DNA of 64,000 bases from CAXXHQ01 sp963665265. GTDB lineage: Bacteria; Planctomycetota; Planctomycetia; Pirellulales; Thermoguttaceae. Each line of letters starts with the position of its first letter. Position 1 is the first letter of the stretch. The DNA is taken from positions 558,001 through 622,000 of the forward strand of contig OY762224.2 in the NCBI GenBank assembly GCA_963665265.2. The letters run 5' to 3'. The notes below the pieces were generated by a model that searched no databases, was not told the DNA's origin, and was given only the letters and a program-made list of their open reading frames with translations. Positions 8,878-17,915 of the stretch are shown one piece after another. Both the position numbers and the translations under genes were made by a program.

Positions 8878-9738
8878 ATGACCGCCGCCATTCTTGACGG
8901 AAAAGCCCTTGCCGAACAAATCCGCGCCGAAATCGCCGTCGAGGCGAAGGAATTTATCGCCGCCTCGGGCGTCACGCCTTGCTTGGCCGCCGTCTTGGTG
9001 GGCGAGGATCCGGCCAGCCAAGTTTACGTTCGCAACAAGCAGAAGGCTTGCGAGAAGGCCGGCTTGAAGAGCGTCATGCACCGCCTCGCCGCCGAAACGA
9101 CTACCGAGCAACTATTGGACTTGGTCGAACAATTGAACGCCGACGCTTCGGTCCACGGCATCTTGATTCAGCTTCCGCTGCCCAAACAGATCAACGAGAC
9201 GGCCGTGCTCGAAGCGGTCAATCCGGCAAAAGACGTCGATGCGTTTCATCCCGATAACGTCGGCCGCATCGTGCAAGGTCGTCCGCGATTCCTCCCCTGC
9301 ACGCCGCACGGCGTTCAAGAGCTCTTAAAGCGAAGCGGCGTTCCGTTGGCCGGGGCCAACGTCGTTGTTCTCGGTCGCAGCGACATCGTCGGCAAGCCGA
9401 TGGCGATCATGCTCCTGCAGCGCGGCGTCGACGCCACGGTGACCGTCTGTCACAGCCGCACCAAGGATTTGGCCGCCGTTACTCGAGCCGCCGACGTCCT
9501 CATCGTGGCCATCGGCAAGGCGAAGTTCGTCACGGCCGACATGGTTAAGCCCGGGGCGACCGTCATCGACGTGGGCATTAATCGCACGGAGGCCGGGTTG
9601 GTCGGCGACGTCGATTTTGAGCCTGTCAAAGAAGTCGCCTGCAAGATCACTCCCGTTCCCGGCGGCGTCGGCCCGCTCACCATCGCCATGCTGTTGAAGA
9701 ACACCCTTACGGCCGCGAAACAGCAGATGAAAAATTAA
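8878..9738 (+). CDS. folD: Bifunctional methylene-THF dehydrogenase/cyclohydrolase FolD
   Basis: A 286-residue FolD, the usual length. It interconverts 5,10-methylene-THF and 10-formyl-THF, supplying one-carbon units for purine and formyl-Met synthesis. Visible signatures include YVRNKQKACEKAG (catalytic Tyr and Lys, about residues 50-62), GILIQLPLPKQ (about 97-107), the NADP site VVLGRSDIVGKPMAIML (about 163-179), and the C-terminal TPVPGGVGPLTIAML. AAGGA lies 10 bases before the ATG. A CATAAT at 8824 could be a -10 element with a weak -35. Confidence 0.97.
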   Translation: MTAAILDGKALAEQIRAEIAVEAKEFIAASGVTPCLAAVLVGEDPASQVYVRNKQKACEKAGLKSVMHRLAAETTTEQLLDLVEQLNADASVHGILIQLPLPKQINETAVLEAVNPAKDVDAFHPDNVGRIVQGRPRFLPCTPHGVQELLKRSGVPLAGANVVVLGRSDIVGKPMAIMLLQRGVDATVTVCHSRTKDLAAVTRAADVLIVAIGKAKFVTADMVKPGATVIDVGINRTEAGLVGDVDFEPVKEVACKITPVPGGVGPLTIAMLLKNTLTAAKQQMKN

Positions 9739-9779
9739 GGCGGACGTCGAGTAGACGAGGGCATGCAACTTTCGTGCGC

Positions 9780-10139
9780 TTACGACTTCGTCGTCACGTC
9801 GTTTTCTTTGTTGTATCGATAGGCGATGACTTGCGCCCGTTCGAGCGTGACGAGTCCCTCTTTGATCCATTTGTCCAAGTCGGGCAGGAATTCGGCGATT
9901 CGCTCGGGATTATCGACGATTTCGACGATCATCGGCAAGTCTTCCGAAAGTCGGAGGATTTTGGCCGTGTGCATGCGGCTGTCGGCGCCGAAGCCCATCA
10001 CGCCGCGCAGCACAGTAGCCCCGGCCATCCCTCGCCGCCGCGCCTCTTGCACAATCACTTCATAAAGCGGTCTTCCTTGAAACCGATCGCTTTCGCCGAT
10101 GAAAATCCGCAACAATTGAGACTCTTCTTGCAGCTTCAT
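9780..10139 (-). CDS. DUF190 family protein
   Basis: A 119-residue DUF190 protein. The conserved core is LLRIFIGESDRFQGRPLY near the N-terminus and GATVLRGVMGFGADS near residues 40-54. The fold is PII-like, and the family often lies next to crcB fluoride channels, as here (crcB is 104 bases upstream on the same strand). A regulatory or sensing role for the channel is commonly supposed but unproven. The spacer to crcB holds a 13-bp hairpin. Confidence 0.9.
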   Translation of the reverse strand: MKLQEESQLLRIFIGESDRFQGRPLYEVIVQEARRRGMAGATVLRGVMGFGADSRMHTAKILRLSEDLPMIVEIVDNPERIAEFLPDLDKWIKEGLVTLERAQVIAYRYNKENDVTTKS

Positions 10140-10174
10140 GATCGGGCCTCGATTAGGAATTGGAAAAGGATGAG

Positions 10175-10219
10175 GGAGGAATTATGAAGGATGAAGGACG
10201 CGACTATCATCATTCCTCC
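10175..10219 (-). repeat. Long hairpin between crcB and the DUF190 gene
   Basis: GGAGGAATTATGA (10175-10187) pairs with TCATCATTCCTCC (10207-10219) with a single mismatch, around a 19-base loop. The surrounding purine-rich text (repeated GGATGA/GAAGGA words) resembles the tract upstream of blaI near 30356-30385. There is no T-tract, so it is more likely a processing or differential-expression element than a terminator. Confidence 0.5.
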
Positions 10220-10243
10220 ATCGTCTTCTATCCATCTACTCAA

Positions 10244-10615
10244 TTATACCAAGCTGCCGAGACGCAGGCCAAGCAGCAACGCCGCCAACCCTGCCACGTT
10301 CTGAATGGCGACGTTTCCCGCCGCCCAGAGCCACTGCGAATCGACGAGCAGACTATTCGTATCGTTGATGAAGCTGGAGAACGTGGTGAATCCGCCCATG
10401 AATCCGATGAGAATAATAATTCGCCATTGACCGCTGATCGTCGCATAGTTTTCGAAGATCGAGGCCATTACGCCGAAGGCTAGACAGCCGAGAATGTTGA
10501 CGACCGCCGTTCCCCAAGGGAACAAGCTATCGATCGAATTCTGAACGAGTCCTTGCAAGCCGTAGCGGGCTAATGTGCCGAAGGCTCCGGCGACGGCGAT
10601 GGCGAGAATTTTCAT
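10244..10615 (-). CDS. crcB: Fluoride exporter CrcB/Fluc
   Basis: A 123-residue, four-helix membrane protein of the Fluc/CrcB family, a fluoride-specific channel that works as an antiparallel dimer. Signatures include GAFGTLARYG near residues 10-19, PWGTAVVNILGC near 33-44 and GFMGGFTTFSSF near 72-83. It sits between a zinc dehydrogenase upstream (41 bases) and DUF190 downstream. I see no crcB-type fluoride riboswitch in the short upstream gap, so expression probably depends on the larger operon. Confidence 0.95.
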   Translation of the reverse strand: MKILAIAVAGAFGTLARYGLQGLVQNSIDSLFPWGTAVVNILGCLAFGVMASIFENYATISGQWRIIILIGFMGGFTTFSSFINDTNSLLVDSQWLWAAGNVAIQNVAGLAALLLGLRLGSLV

Positions 10616-10656
10616 GGCTAAGTTTTTCGGTTAAGCGAGCGGCAGACTAAAACTAG

Positions 10657-11694
10657 TTAGTACATCCTTACGACGGCCTTAATCACGCCGTCTTTGCGTG
10701 CGGCGACCAATTCAAACGCTTCGTTGATTTTGTCGAGCGGAAATTCATGCGTCAACAGCGGACGGGCGCTGATTCTTTTCGCGGCCAGTAAATCCAATAT
10801 CGCCGGCACGCAGCCGCATTGGCGACGAACGTTCTTTATCGTCGCCTCCGTGCGGCGGAGTAGGTGAAAGTCGAGCGGAACTTCTTTCACCGGCGGAATT
10901 CCGACGATCGCCACGGTTCCGCCGGGCGTAATCAATCGAGCCGCCGTCATCGCACAGGCCGGATCGCCGGTACATTCAAAAACGGCGTCCATGCCGAGCG
11001 GCCGACCGTCTCGAATGAATTTCTCGGTCGAATCACGCGAGGCGTTCACGGTCAAGTCGGCCCCGCAATTCTTGGCGATCGCCAAACGCTCGTCCAGCAG
11101 ATCGGCGACCCAAACTTCGCAGGGCCCCGTCGCTTTCAAACACTGCAAAACGCTCAAGCCGATCGGGCCGACGCCGAGAACGGCGATCTTCGCGTTCGGT
11201 TTCGTTGCGACCAAACGCACGGCATGCAGGCCGACCGTCAACGGTTCGACGGTAATCGCTTCGCCGATCGACATGGACGCCGGAACGGGAAAGCAATTCC
11301 TGGCCGGCAGAACGTAATATTCCGCCGCGGCGCCGGGCGCCTCGTAAGGGCTTCCCATGAACGATATTTTTCGGCAAGTATGCTCTCGACCCGCAAGGCA
11401 TTGGTCGCATTGCATGCAGCTTATCGCCGGATCGATCGCCGCGCGGTCGCCGACTTTCACGTTCGTCACGGCCGGTCCGACCTCGACGATCGTGCCGGCG
11501 CATTCATGGCCGAGCGTCGTCGGATAGGTCATTTGCAGGCCGCCGATCCCGCCCTCCAGATAATAGTGCACGTCGGAGCCGCAGACGCCGATTCCCTCGA
11601 TGCGGACTTTCACTTCGTCGGGCCGAGCGATTTGCGGCTCAGGGCGATCGCAGATCTCGATTTTTTTTAATCCGGTGAAAAATGCGGTTTTCAT
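10657..11694 (-). CDS. Zinc-dependent alcohol/polyol dehydrogenase (MDR family)
   Basis: A 345-residue medium-chain dehydrogenase. The catalytic zinc site is shown by GVCGSDVHYY (Cys near residue 38) and GHECAG (near 62-67). The structural zinc lobe is CMQCDQCLAGREHTC near residues 93-107. The NAD(P) site is AVLGVGPIGLSVLQ near 171-184. The HYY pattern and overall spacing resemble sorbitol/L-iditol or threonine dehydrogenase relatives, but the substrate is not certain. It lies 32 bases downstream of coaX and 41 bases upstream of crcB on the same strand. Confidence 0.9.
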   Translation of the reverse strand: MKTAFFTGLKKIEICDRPEPQIARPDEVKVRIEGIGVCGSDVHYYLEGGIGGLQMTYPTTLGHECAGTIVEVGPAVTNVKVGDRAAIDPAISCMQCDQCLAGREHTCRKISFMGSPYEAPGAAAEYYVLPARNCFPVPASMSIGEAITVEPLTVGLHAVRLVATKPNAKIAVLGVGPIGLSVLQCLKATGPCEVWVADLLDERLAIAKNCGADLTVNASRDSTEKFIRDGRPLGMDAVFECTGDPACAMTAARLITPGGTVAIVGIPPVKEVPLDFHLLRRTEATIKNVRRQCGCVPAILDLLAAKRISARPLLTHEFPLDKINEAFELVAARKDGVIKAVVRMY

Positions 11695-11726
11695 AGCGAG
11701 CGACGGAAATGATTACGAAACAAGGA

Positions 11727-12578
11727 TCAGCGCTGCGGAGCCGAGAGCGCCACGCCGGCCAAGGTTAAATGCGGAACGTAGCGGGCGTCGCCGCCGAGCA
11801 GTCGAGCGACGGCCTCGCCCGCCCCGCCGGTCAAAAATATTTGCGGCCGTGCGGGGTTTGCGGAAATTGCATTCAAAGCGGATGTATTCGACTCGACGGC
11901 CAGCCTTGCGACGATTTCGCGCACGGCGCCGACCGAGCCCCAGTATAACCCTGATCGCATCGCTTCTTCGGTCGAACGGCCAAGCGCCGGAGGCGGCTCC
12001 GTCCATTCGCCGACGTCGATCAGCGGAAGTAGGTCGGTGAACTCGTGCATGGCCCGGGCGTTCATGCCTAGGCCGGGCAAAATCGCGCCGCCCGTAAATG
12101 CGCCGTTCGCCGCGATCCAATCGACGGTTATCGCGCTGCCGACGTCAACGACCGCCGCCGGACGATTCGGCTCGCGCAAGCGATTCGCCGCCACCGCGTC
12201 AACCAACCGATCGATGCCGACCATGTCGGGGCGCTCCAGTCGCACTTCCAGCGGCAGGTCCGAGGCCGATAGAAGCGTCACGCCGTCTTGCTCGCGGTTG
12301 TCGCGAAGCCAATTGATCAACCGCGTCGCCCCGGGACGATTCACGCTGGCGATCGTCCACTTCAACGAGTCCGAAGTGAACGGAGAAAGCCAATCGGCGA
12401 GTCGGTCGAATTCCGGCGTCAAATCGGAAAGCGGAAGCACGTCGTCCGGCTCAGGAAGAGAGCGATCGCCGCCTCGCTCCGCGACGCGCGCATCGCCGCA
12501 TGCCGGGTCGGCCGAAAATCTGCCGATCTTTATGCGAGCGTTACCGATATCCACGGCCAGCGACGGCGCTTGTTTCAT
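11727..12578 (-). CDS. coaX: Type III pantothenate kinase
   Basis: A 283-residue CoaX, which phosphorylates pantothenate in the first step of CoA synthesis. The ASKHA-fold nucleotide motifs are visible: VDIGNARIKIG (about residues 9-19), GIDRLVDAVAANR (near 122-134) and VVDVGSAITVDW (near 143-154), followed by GGAILPGLGMNARAMHE. It follows obg by about 30 bases and precedes the dehydrogenase gene, suggesting one transcript. The middle region is somewhat longer than in bacillar CoaX. Confidence 0.93.
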   Translation of the reverse strand: MKQAPSLAVDIGNARIKIGRFSADPACGDARVAERGGDRSLPEPDDVLPLSDLTPEFDRLADWLSPFTSDSLKWTIASVNRPGATRLINWLRDNREQDGVTLLSASDLPLEVRLERPDMVGIDRLVDAVAANRLREPNRPAAVVDVGSAITVDWIAANGAFTGGAILPGLGMNARAMHEFTDLLPLIDVGEWTEPPPALGRSTEEAMRSGLYWGSVGAVREIVARLAVESNTSALNAISANPARPQIFLTGGAGEAVARLLGGDARYVPHLTLAGVALSAPQR

Positions 12579-12608
12579 GATGAAATCGGAGGGAGGGCGA
12601 TGCGCCGT

Positions 12609-13610
12609 TTACCAAGAGGGCGCATCGCCTTGCAATTTTGCTGCGACGGCGTTCAACAAGGAGTTTAGGCCTTGGCCGGTCACTGCGGAAATTAAAAACG
12701 GCTCGAATCCCAGTTCTTCGGCGAGTAGACGCCGCGTCTCTTCGGCCGCTGGAAGATCGGCCTTCGTCACCGCGACGAACTCGTGACGCGAGGCTAAGTC
12801 GGCGTTGTACAGTTTCAACTCCTCGCGAATCGCGCGGTAGTTCGCCAGCGGATCGGTGCCGTCGGTCGGCTCCGGTTCGATGAGATGCACGAACACCCCG
12901 GCGCGTTCCACATGCCGTAGGAATTCGTGACCGAGTCCGACCCCTTGCGATGCGCCTTCGATCAAGCCGGGAATGTCGGCCATTACGAACGAACGATCCG
13001 AATCGACCTGCACGCGGCCTAAATGCGGATACTTCGTGGTGAACGGATATGCCGCGATTTCCGGGCGCGCGCGCGACAGTCGGCTCAGCAGCGTGCTTTT
13101 GCCGGCGTTCGGCTTGCCGATCAAACCGACGTCGGCGATCACTTTCAGCTCGAGGCGAATCAAGCGACTCTCGCCCAACTCGCCCGGCGTATGCTCGCGG
13201 GGCGCGCGGTTCGTCGACGTCTTGAAGCGGATGTTCCCTTTGCCCCCTTTGCCCCCTTGGGCGGCGATCACGCTGTCGCCGTCGGCCGCTAGGTCTTTGA
13301 TGATGAAGTCGCGCTCGGCGTCTTTCACCACGGTTCCCGGCGGAACGAGGAGCGTTAAATCTTTGGCTCCCGCGCCGAAACGATTGTTCGGTCCGCCGTT
13401 CTCGCCGTTCTCGGCCTTCCATTGCTTGTGACTCGTCAAGCTGACGAGGCTATTCACGCCTTCTTGCGCGACGATAATCACGCTTCCGCCGTCGCCGCCG
13501 TCGCCGCCGTCCGGGCCGCCTTGCGGCACGTATTTCTCGCGACGAAAGCAGACGCAACCGTCGCCCCCTTTTCCGGCCTGCACTCGAACTTCCGCTTCAT
13601 CAACGAACAT
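12609..13610 (-). CDS. obg: GTPase Obg/CgtA
   Basis: A 333-residue Obg GTPase acting in large-subunit ribosome assembly and growth control. The Gly-rich Obg fold covers about residues 1-155 (repeated GGDGG and GGKGGKGN motifs). The G domain has G1 GKPNAGKST, the switch region YPFTTKYPHLG, G3 DIPGLIEG and a G4 of TKAD instead of the usual NKxD. There is no C-terminal OCT domain. I chose the ATG at 13608-13610 (MFVDEAEV), which matches the family; an in-frame TTG four codons upstream is less likely. A C-rich tract precedes the gene. Confidence 0.95.
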   Translation of the reverse strand: MFVDEAEVRVQAGKGGDGCVCFRREKYVPQGGPDGGDGGDGGSVIIVAQEGVNSLVSLTSHKQWKAENGENGGPNNRFGAGAKDLTLLVPPGTVVKDAERDFIIKDLAADGDSVIAAQGGKGGKGNIRFKTSTNRAPREHTPGELGESRLIRLELKVIADVGLIGKPNAGKSTLLSRLSRARPEIAAYPFTTKYPHLGRVQVDSDRSFVMADIPGLIEGASQGVGLGHEFLRHVERAGVFVHLIEPEPTDGTDPLANYRAIREELKLYNADLASRHEFVAVTKADLPAAEETRRLLAEELGFEPFLISAVTGQGLNSLLNAVAAKLQGDAPSW

Positions 13611-13805
13611 AAAGACTTTCAACTAGGAGGGTGGGCGTGGGGCGTGAGCGAGCCGGCTTTCGAGAGCGCTTGTTCACTCGCCTCATAATAAAGCACGGCT
13701 GCCATCATTACGGAGCAATCCTCTATTTTAATTAGAAAGGACCGTGCGGAAAAGGGGCGAATTTTAGCGGTATTTCGCGGAAAACCGCAGATTTCGCATG
13801 CCTTG

Positions 13806-14162
13806 CTATTTCTTTCCTTGCGAAGCCTTTAGAGCCCGCTCCAGACGATCGGCCGCTTTGTCGGCATCTTCGATCAGTAATTGCAACAGGCGCAGCTTCG
13901 TGTCGATATGCGCGTTCGTCTCACGGATGACTTCTTCTAGTTGAACTTCCAAGGTCTCGGCTTCGTGCGCCATGCCGTGCGACTCGCGCACTTGTTCAAA
14001 ACGATCGCTTAGCCGGTCGCTCGAATCTTCCCGTTGCCGACGCTGATAGTATCGCCCCGATCTCGCCCAGAGAACGCCGATCACCACGATCATTCCCGCG
14101 ATGATAAGCGCGACTTCGGGCGAAAGATTCATCCGCTTAAAAAAATCGAGGACGGATTCCAT
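13806..14162 (-). CDS. Small membrane-anchored coiled-coil protein
   Basis: A 118-residue protein with one membrane helix near residues 16-36 (ALIIAGMIVVIGVLWARS), followed by a charged, probably coiled-coil cytoplasmic segment to the C-terminus. I start at the ATG at 14160-14162; the longer frame runs into larC and is Arg-rich. The gene begins 47 bases after larC ends and was probably transcribed with it. I do not recognise the family. Confidence 0.7.
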   Translation of the reverse strand: MESVLDFFKRMNLSPEVALIIAGMIVVIGVLWARSGRYYQRRQREDSSDRLSDRFEQVRESHGMAHEAETLEVQLEEVIRETNAHIDTKLRLLQLLIEDADKAADRLERALKASQGKK

Positions 14163-14209
14163 GACTTCGCTCCGGCGAAATGCTCGCTTTATTAAATGAT
14201 TCGCGTTCG

Positions 14210-15532
14210 TTATCGACTCGGCGCAAACGCTCTCAGGGCCGCTTCGTATACGTCCCTTAACGGAACGCCGCATCGATCCGCCGCCGCGCGGCACGATTCA
14301 TGCTCCGGGGAAAAACGCACGGCTTCGTTTAAAAACGCGACCTTCCCTTCAATCGGTCCGAAGACCGTCTCGACGGTCCGGCTCTCCCTTGGCAAAACGC
14401 TCCTTGCGATCAACTGCCGTCGAACGCCGAGGCTCGTCGTCTCGCGGAAGATGATCTCCTCGAGCGAGTCGGCGTCGGCCGGCCGGCAAATCGCCGTCAG
14501 CATGACGCCCGGTCGGTTCTTTTTCATCATGATCGGCGTCGAATAGGCGTCGAGCGCGCCGCGGCGCAATAGCTCGTCCATGCACCGACCGACCCACTCG
14601 CCGCTGACGTCGTCGAGGTTCGTTTCCAATAGACAAACGGTTTCGCGAGTGGTTTTAACGGTCGCGGGAGCGCCTATCGCTTCGGTCGCTTCGCCGACGT
14701 AGACTCGCAGCAGATTCGCGCAGCTCGGCCAGTCTTTCGAGCCGGCACCGACGCCGATCGTTTCGACCCGCATCGAAGGAGCCGGACCGAAGCCTTCGGC
14801 CAAGGTCGCTAAGATCGCCGCGCCCGTCGGGGTGGCTTGTTCGCCGACGACGTTTGACGGGGCGATCGGAATTCTTCTTAACAACTCGGCCGTGGCCGGC
14901 GCGGGAACGCCAACCGTTCCGTGCGCAATGCGGATTGTGCCCGACCCGACGGCGACCGCCGAAGCGAAAACGCGATCCACGCCCAACGAATCAAGGCAAA
15001 CCGCCGTTCCGACGATATCGACGATCGAATCGACCGCGCCTACTTCGTGAAAATGAACATCGTCGATCGGCTTGCCGTGAACTCGCGCTTCCGCCTCGCC
15101 GAGCCGCTGGAAAATGCTCGTGGCGATTTTCTTCGCGCGAGGCGAAAGGGTTGATCCGCCGATGATCGCTATAATATCGCGCAAATTCCGATGTACATGC
15201 GCATGCGGCCGCGCTTCCGATTCATGCGAATGGCCGTGCCCGTGCGGCTTGTCATGATGACCTTCATGGCCGTGCGGATGTTCGTGATTGTGCGAATGTT
15301 CGCGGGGGCTCGACTCCGTCGAGTCGGCGGGATGCGAATCGACTTCCACATGCGCTTTCAATCCGCGGAAGCCGCCGCGATGAGTTTCTTCCTTTCGGAG
15401 CGAGCAGCCGGGCAGTCTTAGCGAGTCGATCGCCTTACAAAGGGTTTCCCAAGAGGCTCCGGCGTCGATCAAGGCGGCCAACGTCATGTCGCCGCTGATA
15501 CCGGCCGTTGCGTCGAAGTAAGCGATTTTCAT
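14210..15532 (-). CDS. larC: Nickel-pincer cofactor biosynthesis protein LarC
   Basis: A 440-residue LarC, the CTP-dependent cyclometallase that inserts nickel into the pincer nucleotide cofactor of lactate racemase and related LarA enzymes. Signatures are AYFDATAGISGDM at the N-terminus, DVHFHEVGAVDSIVDIVG near residues 157-174, ATPTGAAIL near 232, and LETNLDDVSGEWVG in the C-terminal half. A His-rich stretch near residues 80-113 probably binds nickel. The protein is one continuous chain, unlike the frameshifted LarC1/LarC2 of Lactobacillus. No larA, larB or larE lies in the window. Confidence 0.93.
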   Translation of the reverse strand: MKIAYFDATAGISGDMTLAALIDAGASWETLCKAIDSLRLPGCSLRKEETHRGGFRGLKAHVEVDSHPADSTESSPREHSHNHEHPHGHEGHHDKPHGHGHSHESEARPHAHVHRNLRDIIAIIGGSTLSPRAKKIATSIFQRLGEAEARVHGKPIDDVHFHEVGAVDSIVDIVGTAVCLDSLGVDRVFASAVAVGSGTIRIAHGTVGVPAPATAELLRRIPIAPSNVVGEQATPTGAAILATLAEGFGPAPSMRVETIGVGAGSKDWPSCANLLRVYVGEATEAIGAPATVKTTRETVCLLETNLDDVSGEWVGRCMDELLRRGALDAYSTPIMMKKNRPGVMLTAICRPADADSLEEIIFRETTSLGVRRQLIARSVLPRESRTVETVFGPIEGKVAFLNEAVRFSPEHESCRAAADRCGVPLRDVYEAALRAFAPSR

Positions 15533-15592
15533 GATTGCGTTCCGACTTCGTGCGAGCGCGCTGAATGCCGCCGAAACGAGCCGCGCTTCTTA

Positions 15593-17830
15593 CTAAATTT
15601 TGAAATTAAACGTATGCGCGATGAATCGCCAAAACCGCGTTCCCAGCGGTATCCATTCAGTGCGAATTCGGCCGGTGCCCCGCAATCCGAGCAGCATTAC
15701 GCCGTTCCGGTCGTCGATCGGAGCGTTCGCCTGATACGAGGCGCTAATCGGTCGTTCGATCCCTGAATGCTCCTCGGTTTTCGTCGATACTTCGCCGCCG
15801 TGCTTATTTGAAAGACGCGGCGACGTTTCTCGCATCTCCGATTCAGCCACGTCTCGGATTTTCGTGCGAATCACTTCGTCGGGCAACTCGTCTACCTTCA
15901 AATCGACGGTCTGTCCGGCGTGTATGATGTTGCGGTCGATTTGGTCGATGACCAAAATCGCTTCAAGTTGTTGCGGATCGCCGATTTGGCAAAACAGAGT
16001 TCGTTGATCGAGCGTGGCGCCGACGTTCTCCGGGCGGAGCGGCGTGCCCGACCATGCTTGCAATTCGCCTTCGATCGAGTCTCGCTTCGGCGTTTCGGGC
16101 GGCGGCAGCACCGTGCCGTCGATAGGCGCCGTCAGTTTCAATCGGGCGAGATCCCGCTTGCGTTTTTCAAGCTGCTCCGCAGTCGCCTCAAGCGCTTTGC
16201 GAACCGCAGCGATCTCGGAATCGGCGCGGCGATCGATGGCGCTCTGCATTTGCAGCGTTCGCAAGCGAACTCGGTATTGTTCGGCCGTCCCCAGTAATTC
16301 CTCCATCTCGACCGCTATGTCCGGATTTTTCAGAACGGCGAGTAAGTCGCCTTTCTTCACTTGTTGACCCGGCTTTACGGCCACCTCGATCAGCTTGCCG
16401 GGAACCTCGACGTAGACCGGCGCGGCGTCACGGGCTTGAATCTCCATCGGAGTAAGAATGCTGTTAGGCAGCGGCACGAAGATCACGAAACCGACGATCG
16501 CGACCAAACCGCATACGCTGGCGAAAAAGCGTCCGCGTTTCACTTTTTCCAACCTCCCCGGTATGTAAAAAAACTTACCGACCTTATACAAAGGCATCAC
16601 TAACAGTCCCCACAGCGATCCGGCCACGAGCGCCTGACCGACGAACTTGAAATGATATGACTCGAAAAGTCGGTACAAGAAGAAGCAAATGGAAAGGGTC
16701 ACTACCCAGCGATAAATCGCCGACGCCACGGCGTAAATGGCGAAAAGAATCTGATTCGACTCGGGCAGGAACGGGTCTTCCTGCATCTCCATTCCGAGAA
16801 ACCACTCCGCTAGTTTCCGGCTCATGATCGACGACGCCTTCTGCCGCAAATTCGGAATCTCGAGGAAGTCGGCGAGGATGTAGTAGCCGTCGTAACGAAG
16901 CAACGGGTTCGCGTTGAAGGCGACCGTCGTGATCGAGCAGACGAACATTACGTTTAAGCACAAATTGTTAAACAATCCTGGCTGCGAGAACCACCAAAAA
17001 TAGGTGCAGATCGAGGCCAAGACCAATTCGACGCTCATGCCGCCGGCTCCGATCGCCATACGATGCCATTTGTTCGGCAGCATCCACGAGTCCGAAACGT
17101 TGCAATACAAACACGGCGTTAAGACCAAGAACATTACGCCCATTTCGTGACATTCGCCGCCGAAATGCGTGCAGGTCAGACCGTGCCCGAATTCATGCAA
17201 GACCTTCGTGCAGCCAAGAACGGCGGCTAACCAAAATGCGTTCGACGCGTTAAAAAACTGGTGAAACTCGGGCAGCTTTGCGCGGAATTTGTCGAATTCG
17301 ACCGTCACTAAACCGGCCGCCGACAACGCCAGCATTAAACATAAGCAGAGGAAAATCGGCGAATAACACCATGCGAAAAACGGATATATCGCCTTCAGAA
17401 GTCGCTCGGGATCAAGCCCTTTGAAGCGAATATAAAGAATATTCGCCATCGTTTGCTTAATTTCCTGCCACCGTCGCTCGCCCCGCCGCTTGCGGAGCTG
17501 CGTCCCTTGCCCGGGCACGCTGGCCACGATCAAGTTGCTGCGGTGCAACATCCCCAAAAACTGCTGCATCTCTTCGAGCGTGATTTTTTGCGGCGGAAAT
17601 TCGTCCTCGAACCGCTCCTTAAGCTCATCCATGCTCGTCTCGCCGTCGAGCATTTGAAGCAGAGCGTACTCCTCTTCCTGAAAGCGGAAGTATTGCAGCC
17701 CGAGCGGATCCTTGACGATCCAATACGAGCGCCCTTGGTAGTGTTGGCGTTGCGCAAGCAAGTCCGGCCGCTTCCGAACGTTTAACGGTCGAGCGGAACT
17801 CGATACCAAACTGTCGCGTAACGTGACCAT
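15593..17830 (-). CDS. M50 metalloprotease/HlyD chimera with PqqD-like N-terminus
   Basis: A 745-residue membrane protein. Residues about 40-105 resemble a PqqD-type winged helix (QYFRFQEEEYALLQMLDG ... MDELKERF), a fold that binds peptides as a RiPP recognition element. A multi-helix M50 core carries the zinc motif HEFGH (about 212-216) and the second motif NANPLLRYDGYY (about 306-317). The C-terminal 250 residues are a HlyD-like membrane-fusion domain with lipoyl-like halves around a coiled coil. I use the ATG at 17828-17830; a GTG nine codons upstream lies inside a palindromic repeat. It is the last gene of a three-gene cluster with two other HlyD proteins. Peptide cleavage and export is my inference. 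Confidence 0.82.
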   Translation of the reverse strand: MVTLRDSLVSSSARPLNVRKRPDLLAQRQHYQGRSYWIVKDPLGLQYFRFQEEEYALLQMLDGETSMDELKERFEDEFPPQKITLEEMQQFLGMLHRSNLIVASVPGQGTQLRKRRGERRWQEIKQTMANILYIRFKGLDPERLLKAIYPFFAWCYSPIFLCLCLMLALSAAGLVTVEFDKFRAKLPEFHQFFNASNAFWLAAVLGCTKVLHEFGHGLTCTHFGGECHEMGVMFLVLTPCLYCNVSDSWMLPNKWHRMAIGAGGMSVELVLASICTYFWWFSQPGLFNNLCLNVMFVCSITTVAFNANPLLRYDGYYILADFLEIPNLRQKASSIMSRKLAEWFLGMEMQEDPFLPESNQILFAIYAVASAIYRWVVTLSICFFLYRLFESYHFKFVGQALVAGSLWGLLVMPLYKVGKFFYIPGRLEKVKRGRFFASVCGLVAIVGFVIFVPLPNSILTPMEIQARDAAPVYVEVPGKLIEVAVKPGQQVKKGDLLAVLKNPDIAVEMEELLGTAEQYRVRLRTLQMQSAIDRRADSEIAAVRKALEATAEQLEKRKRDLARLKLTAPIDGTVLPPPETPKRDSIEGELQAWSGTPLRPENVGATLDQRTLFCQIGDPQQLEAILVIDQIDRNIIHAGQTVDLKVDELPDEVIRTKIRDVAESEMRETSPRLSNKHGGEVSTKTEEHSGIERPISASYQANAPIDDRNGVMLLGLRGTGRIRTEWIPLGTRFWRFIAHTFNFKI

Positions 17831-17844
17831 CAGGGGGCAGTTCC

Positions 17845-17869
17845 GTAGGTCAGGCACGCCGTGCCTGAC
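17845..17869 (+). repeat. REP-like palindrome, copy A of a 25-bp exact pair
   Basis: GTAG (17845-17848) followed by a 9-bp inverted repeat, GTCAGGCAC (17849-17857) and GTGCCTGAC (17861-17869), with a 3-base loop. The same 25 bases occur exactly, in opposite orientation, at 62329-62353. Here it lies between the HlyD gene and the start of the M50/HlyD chimera, so it may tune expression inside the operon. Confidence 0.75.
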
Positions 17870-17915
17870 GAGTCATAAGGCCTTCGCTCGCTCACGGCGG
17901 CGAAATATTCAAACG

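Noticed and set aside
10616..10656. Fluoride riboswitch before crcB
   Set aside because: The gap is only 41 bases and lacks the conserved crcB-motif elements.
12541..13422. Long open frame (293 codons) on the minus strand inside obg
   Set aside because: It is another frame of obg; the product is Arg-rich and low in complexity, whereas the obg frame has all GTPase motifs.
17828..17857. GTG start for the M50/HlyD chimera at 17857
   Set aside because: It lies inside the REP-like palindrome that has a second exact copy at 62329; the ATG at 17830 is the better start.
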